Shown: one piece after another, positions 33,497 through 41,492 of the stretch | Position numbering within the stretch: the stretch's first letter is position 1 | Layout of the letters: each line of letters begins with the position of its first letter | IMG/VR virus record: IMGVR_UViG_3300032053_000144 | Span: 1-45,630 of that record | Origin: a virus | Reading direction: 5' to 3' (one strand) | DNA: 45,630 bases | Program-made: the position numbers and the translations under genes | The notes under the pieces: model-generated | The model's input: the letters and a program-made list of their open reading frames with translations, nothing else | The model's database searches: none | Told to the model about the DNA's origin: nothing

Positions 33497-36400
33497 TTAT
33501 ATATCCAAAGAAAACGGATCCTCATTCAAATCGACCAGTCCTTCTGCAAATAATTGATCTTCTAATTCTTGCGCCAAATCCGAAATTTCACCTATAATTG
33601 GCGTATTCCTAATAGATGTTTTTTTAGCCTTTAAATCTTTTGGCAAAGATGGAGGTGGAATTAATTCGTGTAAATTTTCCAAAATAACACCCATTTCATT
33701 TTCATATAAATTACAAGTGCCCGTAAAATGAATTACATATCCCGGCTCAAATGCTAAATGATTTTTGTTAACCTTAAGCTGTTGTTTAATGTCACTCCAA
33801 CGTTCTGGGAAAATAGTTAAACCACATTGAACGCCAAACTCATCTTCTAACATTATCTTTACCATCTCTTGTCCCAAGAAGCGGCTATTTTCTTTTTTAA
33901 CTTTTAATTCAAATAAAGTTTTGATTTCAGCCTTAATAGAAGGTAAAGTTGTTTTATTTTTACTTAATTTAATTGTAGACATATTTGCGTGCGCAGCGTC
34001 TTTAAAAAATTTACCAAATGCATCTTTTTTAGTGCAAATAAAAGCTTCGCCAAGGTAATGCTTTTCAAGAGCAAATAATTCCGGTTGAGTCCAATCCTCT
34101 TCTTTAACCCATGGGAATTCAAAGCGTTCAAGTTTAGGATCGTGTCTTTTAAGCCAAACTTGTAATTTTTTACGATAATCTGAACAATATAGATAAATGG
34201 CTTTTCGTGAAATTCCAAAATTATCTAAACATCCGCTCGCAGCTAACGCTTGTATGGCTGAAGAGCGAACTTTACGCGTATCACAACGAAGCATAAAATC
34301 ATCAAAATCTTTAAAAGGTCTTTTTTCTAAAATATCCTCAATAGCATCTTCCCCTACAAATTTTAAAGCATCTAGCCCCGTGACTAATACATTATGATCT
34401 AGTAATTGATAATGCATTAGAGATTTATTCAAATCTGGGGGCATTATTTTAACACGATGAGAGCGTAATTCCATTTTAGCGCGATCAATATTTAATGCAG
34501 CGTCGGGAGCATTAGAATCATTATCTGCCATCAAATTTGCTAATAAAAACTCTATTGGATAATTGGCTTTAAGATAGGCTGTAATATATGAAATAAATGA
34601 ATACATTATAGCGTGAGATTTGTTGAACGTATAACCTTGGAATTTATTAATTTCTTCATCCCAAATTTTGGTAGCCATAAGTCGCTCAATACCATTATTA
34701 ATAGCTCCCTCAATAAACTCTTCTCTTAACTCTTTTACTTTAGAAGGATTCTTACCTTTATCTTTAATTAATTTTCTAATACGATCGGATTCGTTAAGTG
34801 ACCACCCGGCAACATCTTTACCTAATTGAAGAATAGATTCATCAAATAATCCAAATCCATATGTTTTTTCAAAAGCATTACGAAGCGAAGGGTGAAGTAA
34901 TTTAAACTCTCTCTTACCTTCTCGAGTTTTAATAAAATCATCTACAATAGTTTTAGCAGCCGGTCTTGCTAATGTAGTAATAATTGCTAAATCTTCAATA
35001 TTTTTAGGTTTAATTTTTTTACATAAATCAATAGTTGCCGCGCTTGTTCCAAATTGGAACACGCCAAATGTATCACCCCTTGATATTAAATCATATGTTT
35101 TTTTATCATAATCTTCAAAATCAATATCTTCTAATAAAAGTTTAGGCTCTCTGTGTTTATTAATTAATTCAAGAGTTTTATCTATAAGATCTAAAGTAGA
35201 TAATCCCAATACGTCTAATTTAAGTAACCCATTCTCTTCTGTATTATATTTTTCATATTCTAAAGCTTGATTATTATCTTTATCTTTTCGGAGTGGAACT
35301 AATCCGGATAATGGTCTTCTGGATATTACTAGGGCGGCGGCATGAGTTGAAAAATTTCTTACTTTACCTAAAATATTAGCATTTTGAGAAAGTTGCGGAT
35401 AACGTTTGACATATTCCATAAATAATGGACTAGTTTTTAACTCATCAAATTCTATAGAGTTTTTTACTTCTTTAGAAATTGAATCAGCAATTAAATTGCC
35501 AATTCTGACCGCCTCTTTTCTATTACCGCCAAACTCTAAAGAACGAGCAATATCACGCGTATATACTTTTGGCGTAATACGACTAAAGTTAGATACAAAC
35601 GCCACCTTATCATTACCATATTTTTGTTGAAGATAGTTAATAACTTGGCTTCGCCCAGAGGTTGCAATATCTTGATCTATATCTGGCGGACTAGATCGTT
35701 CTCTATTTTGAAATCTAGCAAAAATTAAACCATAACGAAGCGGATCTGCTTTGTGAATATCTAATAAATATGCAATTAGACAACCACCGACCGAGCCACG
35801 CCCAGGTCCAATACCAATGCCTTTTTTACGTGCCCAAGCAATATAATCTGCAACAATTAACATATAGGAACTAAAGCCTTGAAAATCAAGAACAGATAAT
35901 TCTTCTTCAATTCTTTCCAAATACTCTCGCTCTTTAATAAGAGAGACTCGGTTTTTGATTTTACTATTGAATACTTGATAGCACTTATATCGCAGATAAG
36001 CTGAATCTTCAGATAGAGCTTGTATACTGCTGTTTTGCGAAGATAGCCATTCTTGAAACTCCGCATAGCCCTCTACTACTTTTACATCAAAAACCGGTAA
36101 TTCTTTACCGTGCGGATTAGAGTATTTCGGATCAATCCATTCTGGTTTTTCGCATTTATCTGCAAAATATAAAGTATTCTCACAAATTTCTTCTGCGAAT
36201 TTTTCGCCAAAATTACGAGAAAAGAAAGTTTTTACCTCATCATATGACTTAAGATAAAAATCAGGAACAGCATAACGCAATCTAGCATTTGAATATGTGG
36301 GTTGCATTGCTCCAATAGCCAATAATACATCATGCATTGATGCATCTTCTTTTTTAAGATAATGTGTATTGGTGGTGGGAACTACGCGGAGTCCAAATTT

Positions 36401-37009
36401 TTCAGCTAATTTTATTAGATGATAATTAGTAAATACTTGATTAATACTATTGTGATAAGGTGTAGCGGCTCTACTTAAAGCATTTGGCTGAACTTCAATT
36501 CCTAAATGTTCTTTGCCAAAGATATCTATAAGACGCTTTGCATCCGTTTCTGCTGCTTCAAAATTCTTTGCATTGATATGTTGTCCCAAAATACCGTTAC
36601 CACAAGATGTGAGACACGTTACGCCTTGAAAGCGTTCTTCTAAACTTTTCCAGTCTATTACTGGCAATACCTTGCGCCCAGTAATAATGGGATTTTCAAA
36701 TCCATCCCTATTCATAGAAAGCACGTTTTTATATCCTTCGGCATTTTCAGCCAATAGAATTACGTGTCTCATCTTTTCATCTTTTTTATTTACATCAGAT
36801 AAAAAATAAAATTCTGCGCCAACAATTAATTTAACACCAATTTCTTTAGACGCTTTATAAGCTTCCCAAATACCAGAAAAAGTCGCATGATCAGTTAGTG
36901 CTAATGCTGGTTGATGTAATTCTTTGGCTCGTATAAGCAAATCTTTTGGAGAAGGCAATGCGTCAAGAATAGAATAATACGAATGGTTGTGTAAACTTAC
37001 GAAACTCAT
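33497..37009 (-). CDS. dnaE: DNA polymerase III alpha subunit (DnaE type)
   Basis: 1170 residues, full length for a DnaE enzyme. PHP domain starts SLHNHSYYSILDALPSP, with ALALTDHATFSG and VPTTNTHYLKKEDA. Palm begins GFSSYMLIVADYIAWARKKG and GIGPGRGSVGG; the catalytic acids are in PPDIDQDI (Asp443, Asp445), followed by FSTHAAALVIS. The finger and helix-hairpin-helix regions follow (GVFQFGTS, YTFNKSHAIMYSFISYITAY, DALKFVGEDAIEDI). There is an OB-like C-terminal part. No PolC-type exonuclease insert is present. It is the phage replicative polymerase. A TATAAT hexamer and AAGGA lie before the start. No clamp or clamp loader is in the window. Confidence 0.95.
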   Translation of the reverse strand: MSFVSLHNHSYYSILDALPSPKDLLIRAKELHQPALALTDHATFSGIWEAYKASKEIGVKLIVGAEFYFLSDVNKKDEKMRHVILLAENAEGYKNVLSMNRDGFENPIITGRKVLPVIDWKSLEERFQGVTCLTSCGNGILGQHINAKNFEAAETDAKRLIDIFGKEHLGIEVQPNALSRAATPYHNSINQVFTNYHLIKLAEKFGLRVVPTTNTHYLKKEDASMHDVLLAIGAMQPTYSNARLRYAVPDFYLKSYDEVKTFFSRNFGEKFAEEICENTLYFADKCEKPEWIDPKYSNPHGKELPVFDVKVVEGYAEFQEWLSSQNSSIQALSEDSAYLRYKCYQVFNSKIKNRVSLIKEREYLERIEEELSVLDFQGFSSYMLIVADYIAWARKKGIGIGPGRGSVGGCLIAYLLDIHKADPLRYGLIFARFQNRERSSPPDIDQDIATSGRSQVINYLQQKYGNDKVAFVSNFSRITPKVYTRDIARSLEFGGNRKEAVRIGNLIADSISKEVKNSIEFDELKTSPLFMEYVKRYPQLSQNANILGKVRNFSTHAAALVISRRPLSGLVPLRKDKDNNQALEYEKYNTEENGLLKLDVLGLSTLDLIDKTLELINKHREPKLLLEDIDFEDYDKKTYDLISRGDTFGVFQFGTSAATIDLCKKIKPKNIEDLAIITTLARPAAKTIVDDFIKTREGKREFKLLHPSLRNAFEKTYGFGLFDESILQLGKDVAGWSLNESDRIRKLIKDKGKNPSKVKELREEFIEGAINNGIERLMATKIWDEEINKFQGYTFNKSHAIMYSFISYITAYLKANYPIEFLLANLMADNDSNAPDAALNIDRAKMELRSHRVKIMPPDLNKSLMHYQLLDHNVLVTGLDALKFVGEDAIEDILEKRPFKDFDDFMLRCDTRKVRSSAIQALAASGCLDNFGISRKAIYLYCSDYRKKLQVWLKRHDPKLERFEFPWVKEEDWTQPELFALEKHYLGEAFICTKKDAFGKFFKDAAHANMSTIKLSKNKTTLPSIKAEIKTLFELKVKKENSRFLGQEMVKIMLEDEFGVQCGLTIFPERWSDIKQQLKVNKNHLAFEPGYVIHFTGTCNLYENEMGVILENLHELIPPPSLPKDLKAKKTSIRNTPIIGEISDLAQELEDQLFAEGLVDLNEDPFSLDI

Positions 37010-37024
37010 ATCCGTGTCCTTTAT

Positions 37025-37030
37025 ATTATA
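37025..37030 (-). promoter_or_regulatory. Candidate -10 element upstream of dnaE
   Basis: Minus-strand TATAAT, a perfect -10 hexamer, lies 15 bases before the dnaE ATG, with AAGGA between them. The best -35-like words (TTGTTA, TTGAAC) are at spacings of 13 and 22, so the promoter may be of extended or unusual type. Candidate only. Confidence 0.35.
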
Positions 37031-37094
37031 CTCAACAAAAGCCTAACAAGTAGTTCAATAATCATAATGATTATTTTTGTTGTAGTAGTGAATA

Positions 37095-37751
37095 TTATAT
37101 TATAATAATTGAATTTTGAACGATAATTTCTTTTAAATATTTTTCATCTAAATCAGTAATATTACTGTAAATAGTTTTTATAGCTTTAAATCTGCTTCTC
37201 CAAAAATCTTTATTATCTGAATAGCGAGTTAAAAAATGTTTTAAATCTCCCTCATTAAGCTCTTTATGTTTATAGAGCATATGTGATATTAATTTTATAT
37301 CTTCCCAATAATTTATTAAAATATTATGCGTGTCATTTTGAATTTGTTTTTTAAACAAAAATCTTGCCTTACCGGGCAAGGCTAATTTATGAGTGCTAAT
37401 TAATTTAGCCGCATCTCTAATATCATCGGATGATCCGATACGCAAATGCATTGGAAAATTATCTGAACCACAAATTTCTTGATAATATAGTTTTTCACCC
37501 ACTAACCCAGCATATAGTGTTTGAACTTCAAAAATTAATAATATTTTAGCTAATAATTTATTAGTAATATTATCTGGATTATATATTTCATATGAAGTAT
37601 TTCCGTGATCATATTTTTCTGATATGACGCATACATCATATATGCGCATAAAATTATGCAAACCACATATTACGTGAGCAGCTTCGTGCCAGGACATCGC
37701 TATCAATTCGTAATCATTAGCTTGTTTGTTAATAATACTCGTGTTAGACAT
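37095..37751 (-). CDS. FtsH-M41-like peptidase domain without AAA ATPase
   Basis: 218 residues. SWHEAAHVICGLHN gives a HExxH zinc motif (H22, E23, H26), and further on TLYAGLVGEKLYY and IGSSDDIRDAAKLI (Asp110) match the FtsH helix and its third zinc ligand (family pattern GAxNDI). The order and spacing therefore fit the M41 peptidase domain. The AAA+ ATPase module and membrane anchors that normally precede it are absent, so it cannot unfold substrates alone. Possible roles: prohead or inhibitor processing, or acting with a host ATPase. It follows the short frameshift-containing gene, overlapping its end by eight bases. Confidence 0.75.
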   Translation of the reverse strand: MSNTSIINKQANDYELIAMSWHEAAHVICGLHNFMRIYDVCVISEKYDHGNTSYEIYNPDNITNKLLAKILLIFEVQTLYAGLVGEKLYYQEICGSDNFPMHLRIGSSDDIRDAAKLISTHKLALPGKARFLFKKQIQNDTHNILINYWEDIKLISHMLYKHKELNEGDLKHFLTRYSDNKDFWRSRFKAIKTIYSNITDLDEKYLKEIIVQNSIIII

Positions 37752-37877
37752 AATGTAATTTAATATCTTCTAATATTTCCTGAAGTAGCATCATATCTAT
37801 ATCTCTTCGAGCGCCTTTTTTCCGAATTCTTTTATAGATTTCGAAATATTACAAGCTTTACAAATCTTAAAAAACAT
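37744..37877 (-). CDS. 44-residue CxxC protein needing a -1 frameshift
   Basis: The ATG at 37877 is TAATG-coupled to the upstream gene. Frame 0 reads MFFKICKACNISKSIKEFGK then K and five more residues to TAG at 37797. Within it, A AAA AAG (37815..37821) is read in frame as GGA AAA AAG. A -1 slip there gives GARRDIDMMLLQEILEDIKL and HYV, ending TAA at 37744, which overlaps the next gene's start by eight bases. The CxxC opening is like short phage zinc proteins. The shifted product is the one that fits the operon spacing. A homopolymer sequencing or assembly error (one missing A) is the alternative. Confidence 0.55.
37815..37821 (-). promoter_or_regulatory. Slippery heptamer A AAA AAG
   Basis: In the reading frame of the short gene the minus strand reads GG A AAA AAG GCG. 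This is the X XXY YYZ form used in dnaX for efficient -1 shifting. The shifted frame stays open for 23 codons, to the next gene's start. No clear downstream hairpin or upstream Shine-Dalgarno-like stimulator was found by eye. Confidence 0.5.
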
Positions 37878-38158
37878 TATAGATAAATCAATATAGTTTT
37901 TTCAAGTAACTGACTACTTTCATTGCATTGAGAATTTTTACATTTTATTTTAATTTCATTTAAACCAAAAATACCGGTTGCTATTAACCCTTTATTTTCA
38001 ATATACATCATACCTGCATCCAGGTATGTGCGGACAAAAGAGAAACCGGCTTGTTGAAAAAAATCCAAATGTTCTTTTTTAAGCGGCACGCTTATTTTCC
38101 AAATCAATTGTTTTTTTCCACAACAAGATAAAATCTCTCTTTTGTCTATTTGAATCAA
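37877..38158 (-). CDS. Unknown Cys-containing protein, TTG start preferred
   Basis: 93 residues from the TTG at 38158, chosen because it overlaps the upstream TGA as TTGA and has GGAG seven bases before it; an ATG at 38194 would extend it by 12 residues inside the upstream gene without a ribosome-binding site. It holds SCCGKKQLIW and later KCKNSQCNESSQ, a possible four-Cys metal site, with beta strands between (GFSFVRTYLDAGMMYIENKG). No family recognised. Confidence 0.5.
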   Translation of the reverse strand: MIQIDKREILSCCGKKQLIWKISVPLKKEHLDFFQQAGFSFVRTYLDAGMMYIENKGLIATGIFGLNEIKIKCKNSQCNESSQLLEKTILIYL

Positions 38159-38445
38159 ATTCTCACTCCACGACTCTCCAACATAAATAAACAATATTTA
38201 ATTTTTGCCGTTTCTATTCCCTTTGCTTCTGCAAAGGGAGCCGTTGCCTCTTTCAAATCTTCTTTCATCTTTGCTAGTTTTTCATTAGCATCTCGCTCAT
38301 TTTCAATTTCATAAAGATTTCTTTCAGAGGAAAGAATAAATTTCTTTATTTCTTCCGTATCAGCTCCCTCTACAGTATCGGTATATCCGGCAGCTAATTC
38401 ATTCAATTTCTTTAAATATTTTTCTGGAAAATGTTTATCTTTCAT
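38155..38445 (-). CDS. Small acidic helical protein
   Basis: 96 residues, strongly helical and Glu/Lys-rich, with DAEKLAKMKEDLKEA-like heptads after a short N-terminal part; ends GVRI then TGA. It follows the trigger factor gene and ends in TTGA overlap with the next gene. No family recognised; could be a small regulatory or coiled-coil protein. Confidence 0.5.
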   Translation of the reverse strand: MKDKHFPEKYLKKLNELAAGYTDTVEGADTEEIKKFILSSERNLYEIENERDANEKLAKMKEDLKEATAPFAEAKGIETAKIKYCLFMLESRGVRI

Positions 38446-38513
38446 ACTCTTACCTTTTCGATCTTTCTTTGTTTTAATTCGCTTTTCTTATTATCTATTT
38501 GAGTCGTTTCATT

Positions 38514-39776
38514 TTATTCTACAATAGTAGAAGTTTTAGTAATAAAAGATATTGTAGCATCATCTTTAATAGATACCACCAAAGCTCCCATATATCCTGA
38601 TTTAATAATCATATCAAATATTTCTTCATCTGATTTTCCTTGCATTCCTGGTAATGCAGAATATTGTGAAACATTTGATTTAATTGTATTCATAACTTCC
38701 TCATCTGATAATTGCGCATCAGGCTCTGATTCTCTAATCTTATCCAGAATAATAGATAATTTTACATTTCTAGCGGCAGCTTGAATAAGGTGATTTTTTT
38801 CACCATCTACTAACTCTTCCCAATTTTTATTATTTTGCTTTGCAAGTAATTGCGCCTCAAAAGTAGATAACCAACTAGGTATTTCAAAAGTATGATTTGC
38901 CACTAGTCGATTAGATATTTGCTCTGCCAAATGTTTCTGCTCTAATTCTTGAACCCTTTTACTCGCCATACCTTGAGCTAAGGATATCATTTCAGCAACA
39001 TCTTTGGCTCCTATTTTGATGGCAAGGGTGTCATCAAGAGCGGCGGGACTTGATTTTGATGCCATCATCAATTCAACTTTAAAGGTTATTTCTTTGCCTA
39101 CAAATTCTGGAGCAGATACGTTATCTGGTATAACAGCGGTAAATTCTCTCGTCTCTCCAACTTTCAAGCCCAACATATTATCATTAAATGCTTCAATCGG
39201 AGATTTGCCAACTACAAATAACTCTCCATCAACACTAACGACCGGCTCCCGTTGTCCGGCAAGATGCCCGACATAATTTATAATAGCCGTATCATTAGCT
39301 TGAACAAAATCATCTACCTCAAAGGGAACAGTAGTCCCGTTGCGATTTCTTAATTCTTGAATAATTTTTTCAGACATTTCTATAGAATTAACAGTATTAC
39401 CTTTAGTGAGGTTGAAATTCTTATATTCTTGCAATTCTACTTCTGGAACTTTATTAACAGAAAAGTTGCATTTAAATTTTAAACCATCCAAGGTAAGCGA
39501 TGAAAACTGTGGCTGTCCGAAGGGTCTAATATTTTTTTCAGCTATTACGGTTTGAAATGCATTTTGTGCCAATTCATTTTTCAACACTTCATCAATTTTA
39601 TGCTTAAAATGATGAGTTATAGCAGAAAGGGTGGCTTTACCTGGTCTGAAGCCTGGCACTTGTTCTTTTTTAAAGTATTTAATAACTTCTGTTCTTTTAT
39701 CTTTAACTTGTTTAGTATCTGCCTCAAATTGCACATTTAAACGACAATAATCTATTTCTTTAACTTCTATAAGCAT
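38514..39776 (-). CDS. tig: Trigger factor (ribosome-associated chaperone)
   Basis: 420 residues with the three trigger-factor parts: ribosome-binding domain with VPGFRPGKATL (bacterial signature GFRxGxxP) at ~40-50, a PPIase-like middle (TAIINYVGHLAGQREP, FVVGKSPIEAFNDNMLGLKV, FTAVIPDNVSAPEFVGKEI), and a helical C-terminal cradle (TFEIPSWLSTFEAQLLAKQN). Length is close to bacterial proteins of ~430. It would bind the ribosome near the tunnel exit and hold nascent phage proteins. The stop TAA precedes the next small gene by 68 bases; the upstream neighbour is the decaying HNH gene. A phage copy is rare. Confidence 0.9.
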   Translation of the reverse strand: MLIEVKEIDYCRLNVQFEADTKQVKDKRTEVIKYFKKEQVPGFRPGKATLSAITHHFKHKIDEVLKNELAQNAFQTVIAEKNIRPFGQPQFSSLTLDGLKFKCNFSVNKVPEVELQEYKNFNLTKGNTVNSIEMSEKIIQELRNRNGTTVPFEVDDFVQANDTAIINYVGHLAGQREPVVSVDGELFVVGKSPIEAFNDNMLGLKVGETREFTAVIPDNVSAPEFVGKEITFKVELMMASKSSPAALDDTLAIKIGAKDVAEMISLAQGMASKRVQELEQKHLAEQISNRLVANHTFEIPSWLSTFEAQLLAKQNNKNWEELVDGEKNHLIQAAARNVKLSIILDKIRESEPDAQLSDEEVMNTIKSNVSQYSALPGMQGKSDEEIFDMIIKSGYMGALVVSIKDDATISFITKTSTIVE

Positions 39777-39777
39777 C

Positions 39778-40649
39778 TTACTTTTCCTTTTTGTGTCTTA
39801 CTCTTTGTGATCCATCTATAATATTTTGTTTAGCCGAAAATGGTCGTAAATTTGATAGTGCCCAACACTTTTTGAAATTTTCATCTTCCATCGAATAATA
39901 TGGTAAATCTGATTGCGGTATAATATGATCAATTTGCCACGTCCAAGTGGACGGGTTATTGTCATTCCAGGTTTTTCTATTATATAGACCCCAATTTTCC
40001 CACGTCATCCAAGGTGCAAATTGGGCTTCAAGGTGAAGTTTAAGTTTTTCTATTGTAAATAATAAATATTTTAGACAAGATTTTTCTTTTTTTGGAAACT
40101 TAATATTCCATCTAATTACATTAGAAATATTATGTCTTAACTTTATAAGAGGATCTTTTCTTTTTTCATTAAGCTTAATACTAATTTCTTTCTTATGATT
40201 TATTCTATAAATAGAATTTCTTTCTATTATCATCTCACTATTATTTATATAGTATTCTTTTTCTTGTTCTTTATGGGTTGTATGATATTTACTGATTGTG
40301 GCTTTATGTTTATCGGGATTATTTTCTTGCCACTCCTTGATTTTAGCCATTCGCTCTTCTTTACTTTGTTTATTTTTTAAAGGCAAAGGATTGGCTAATC
40401 TAAATTCATCTCTTTTTTCTTTTCTTTTCTTTTACGACTTATCTCTTCTTTATTTGTATAATATTTGACTTTATTTTTTAATAATATATTATCTCTATTT
40501 TTTTCTTTATATTCGATATTTCTATTTTTTTCACAACTTTTACATTCAGAATTTAAATATTCTATTATAGAATTTTTCTATATTCGTTTTCTTAACCTAA
40601 ATAGACTATCATCTTTTATGATTTGGCAATTTGAACATTTAGTTACCAT
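39778..40649 (-). pseudogene. HNH homing endonuclease gene, decayed
   Basis: The C-terminal part is open from a TTG at 40386 (202 codons) and carries the HNH core TWQIDHIIPQSDLPYY, then KKCWALSNLRPFSAKQNI. Upstream, the missing N-terminus is present in broken form: ATG at 40649 gives MVTKCSNCQIIKDDSLFRLR, a TAG at 40578, then EYLNSECKSCEKNR (the second CxxC), and then an A/G-rich tract (40409..40433) after which the frame changes to reach RDEFRLANPLPL. So the gene has a nonsense codon and a frameshift. The C-terminal piece could still be made, but without an ATG. It sits between trigger factor and the Fe-S nuclease. Confidence 0.75.
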
Positions 40650-40666
40650 TTAGTTACCATTTAGTT
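40636..40666. repeat. 11-base tandem repeat at the nuclease/HNH junction
   Basis: CATTTAGTTAC occurs in 2.8 consecutive copies. On the minus strand it duplicates the end of the nuclease gene (AAA TGG TAA) and the start of the HNH gene (ATG GTA ACT AAA), so the HNH start codon was apparently made from, or duplicated with, the nuclease end. Possible scar of insertion or slippage. Confidence 0.85.
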
Positions 40667-41433
40667 TGTCCAGTTTTATATTGTTTTCCAGCAAATTGCC
40701 TGCCCTCATTACATATGTCAAGATAATCACAAAAACGGCATAAAATTTGTGGTTGCGGTTTAAATTCTGTTTCCGTTAGCATCTCATTCGCATAATTTTC
40801 ATATATACTCTTAATAGATAAAATATCCTCTAAATCAAACTCTTTAGTAATAAATTCAATATCGTGTCTTAACATAATATAAGACACTCTCACCTTCTGA
40901 AGCTCTGGATGCTCATTATATATCACGTATGCATACGTGAGTAGCTGGAGTAAATCATCTTTTAAATATTTATTAGATTTACTAGTTTTATAATCAAGCA
41001 CGTGATATATACCATCTTCATCTAATTGAATTCTATCGATCATGCCGGTAAGTGTTAAATTTTGATTTAACTCTAAATTAAATGTTTTTTCAACACTTAA
41101 CACTTTTTCTATTTCACCTTGATTTAAGGATAAATGTTTTAAATATTTTTTGCAAATATCAAAAACCTCGTCTTTTGCCGCTTGTGTTAATTTTGATTTA
41201 AATTCAATTAACGCCTCATTGAATGAGGCGGACATTATTGCTGCATGCGGCTCCTTAGAGCCGTTAATATAAGCTAAATGAAATAGTTCCAAAATTCTGT
41301 GAGCAAATCTACCAAAAACGTGAAATTCCCACTCTTTACGGGGAAGTTTTTGAATATAGGAAAATTGATACTTGGCTTTACAACTTTTAAAGGTTGAAGT
41401 TTTAGAAACAGATAATTTTATAAAGTTGGACAT
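40654..41433 (-). CDS. RecB/Cas4-like PD-(D/E)XK nuclease with Fe-S cluster
   Basis: 259 residues. FKSCKAKYQFSY supplies the first Cys (C18), GRFAHRILELFH the conserved His45, LTGMIDRIQLDE the Asp133 and HVLDYKTSKSN the DxK (Asp147, Lys149). The C-terminal LCRFCDYLDICNEGRQ supplies C232, C235 and C241. One Cys at the start and three at the end is the Fe-S layout of Cas4 and AddB nucleases. It is therefore probably a 5'-3' exonuclease of the phage recombination set. AGGAAG precedes the ATG. No Cas1/Cas2 or repeats are nearby, so a CRISPR role is not supported. Confidence 0.85.
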   Translation of the reverse strand: MSNFIKLSVSKTSTFKSCKAKYQFSYIQKLPRKEWEFHVFGRFAHRILELFHLAYINGSKEPHAAIMSASFNEALIEFKSKLTQAAKDEVFDICKKYLKHLSLNQGEIEKVLSVEKTFNLELNQNLTLTGMIDRIQLDEDGIYHVLDYKTSKSNKYLKDDLLQLLTYAYVIYNEHPELQKVRVSYIMLRHDIEFITKEFDLEDILSIKSIYENYANEMLTETEFKPQPQILCRFCDYLDICNEGRQFAGKQYKTGQTKW

Positions 41434-41492
41434 TGCGATCTTCCTATATCACAAGAATATGATAGCAATGTTAATTTAACACTTAAAATATT

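Noticed and set aside
37060-37085. AATAATCAT/ATGATTATT inverted repeat between dnaE and the M41-like gene as a terminator
   Set aside because: Pure AT stem with little stability and no T-run following on the minus strand.
40654-41433. CRISPR-associated Cas4
   Set aside because: The Fe-S PD-(D/E)XK layout fits, but no repeats, Cas1, Cas2 or other cas genes are present; the recombination neighbourhood explains it better.
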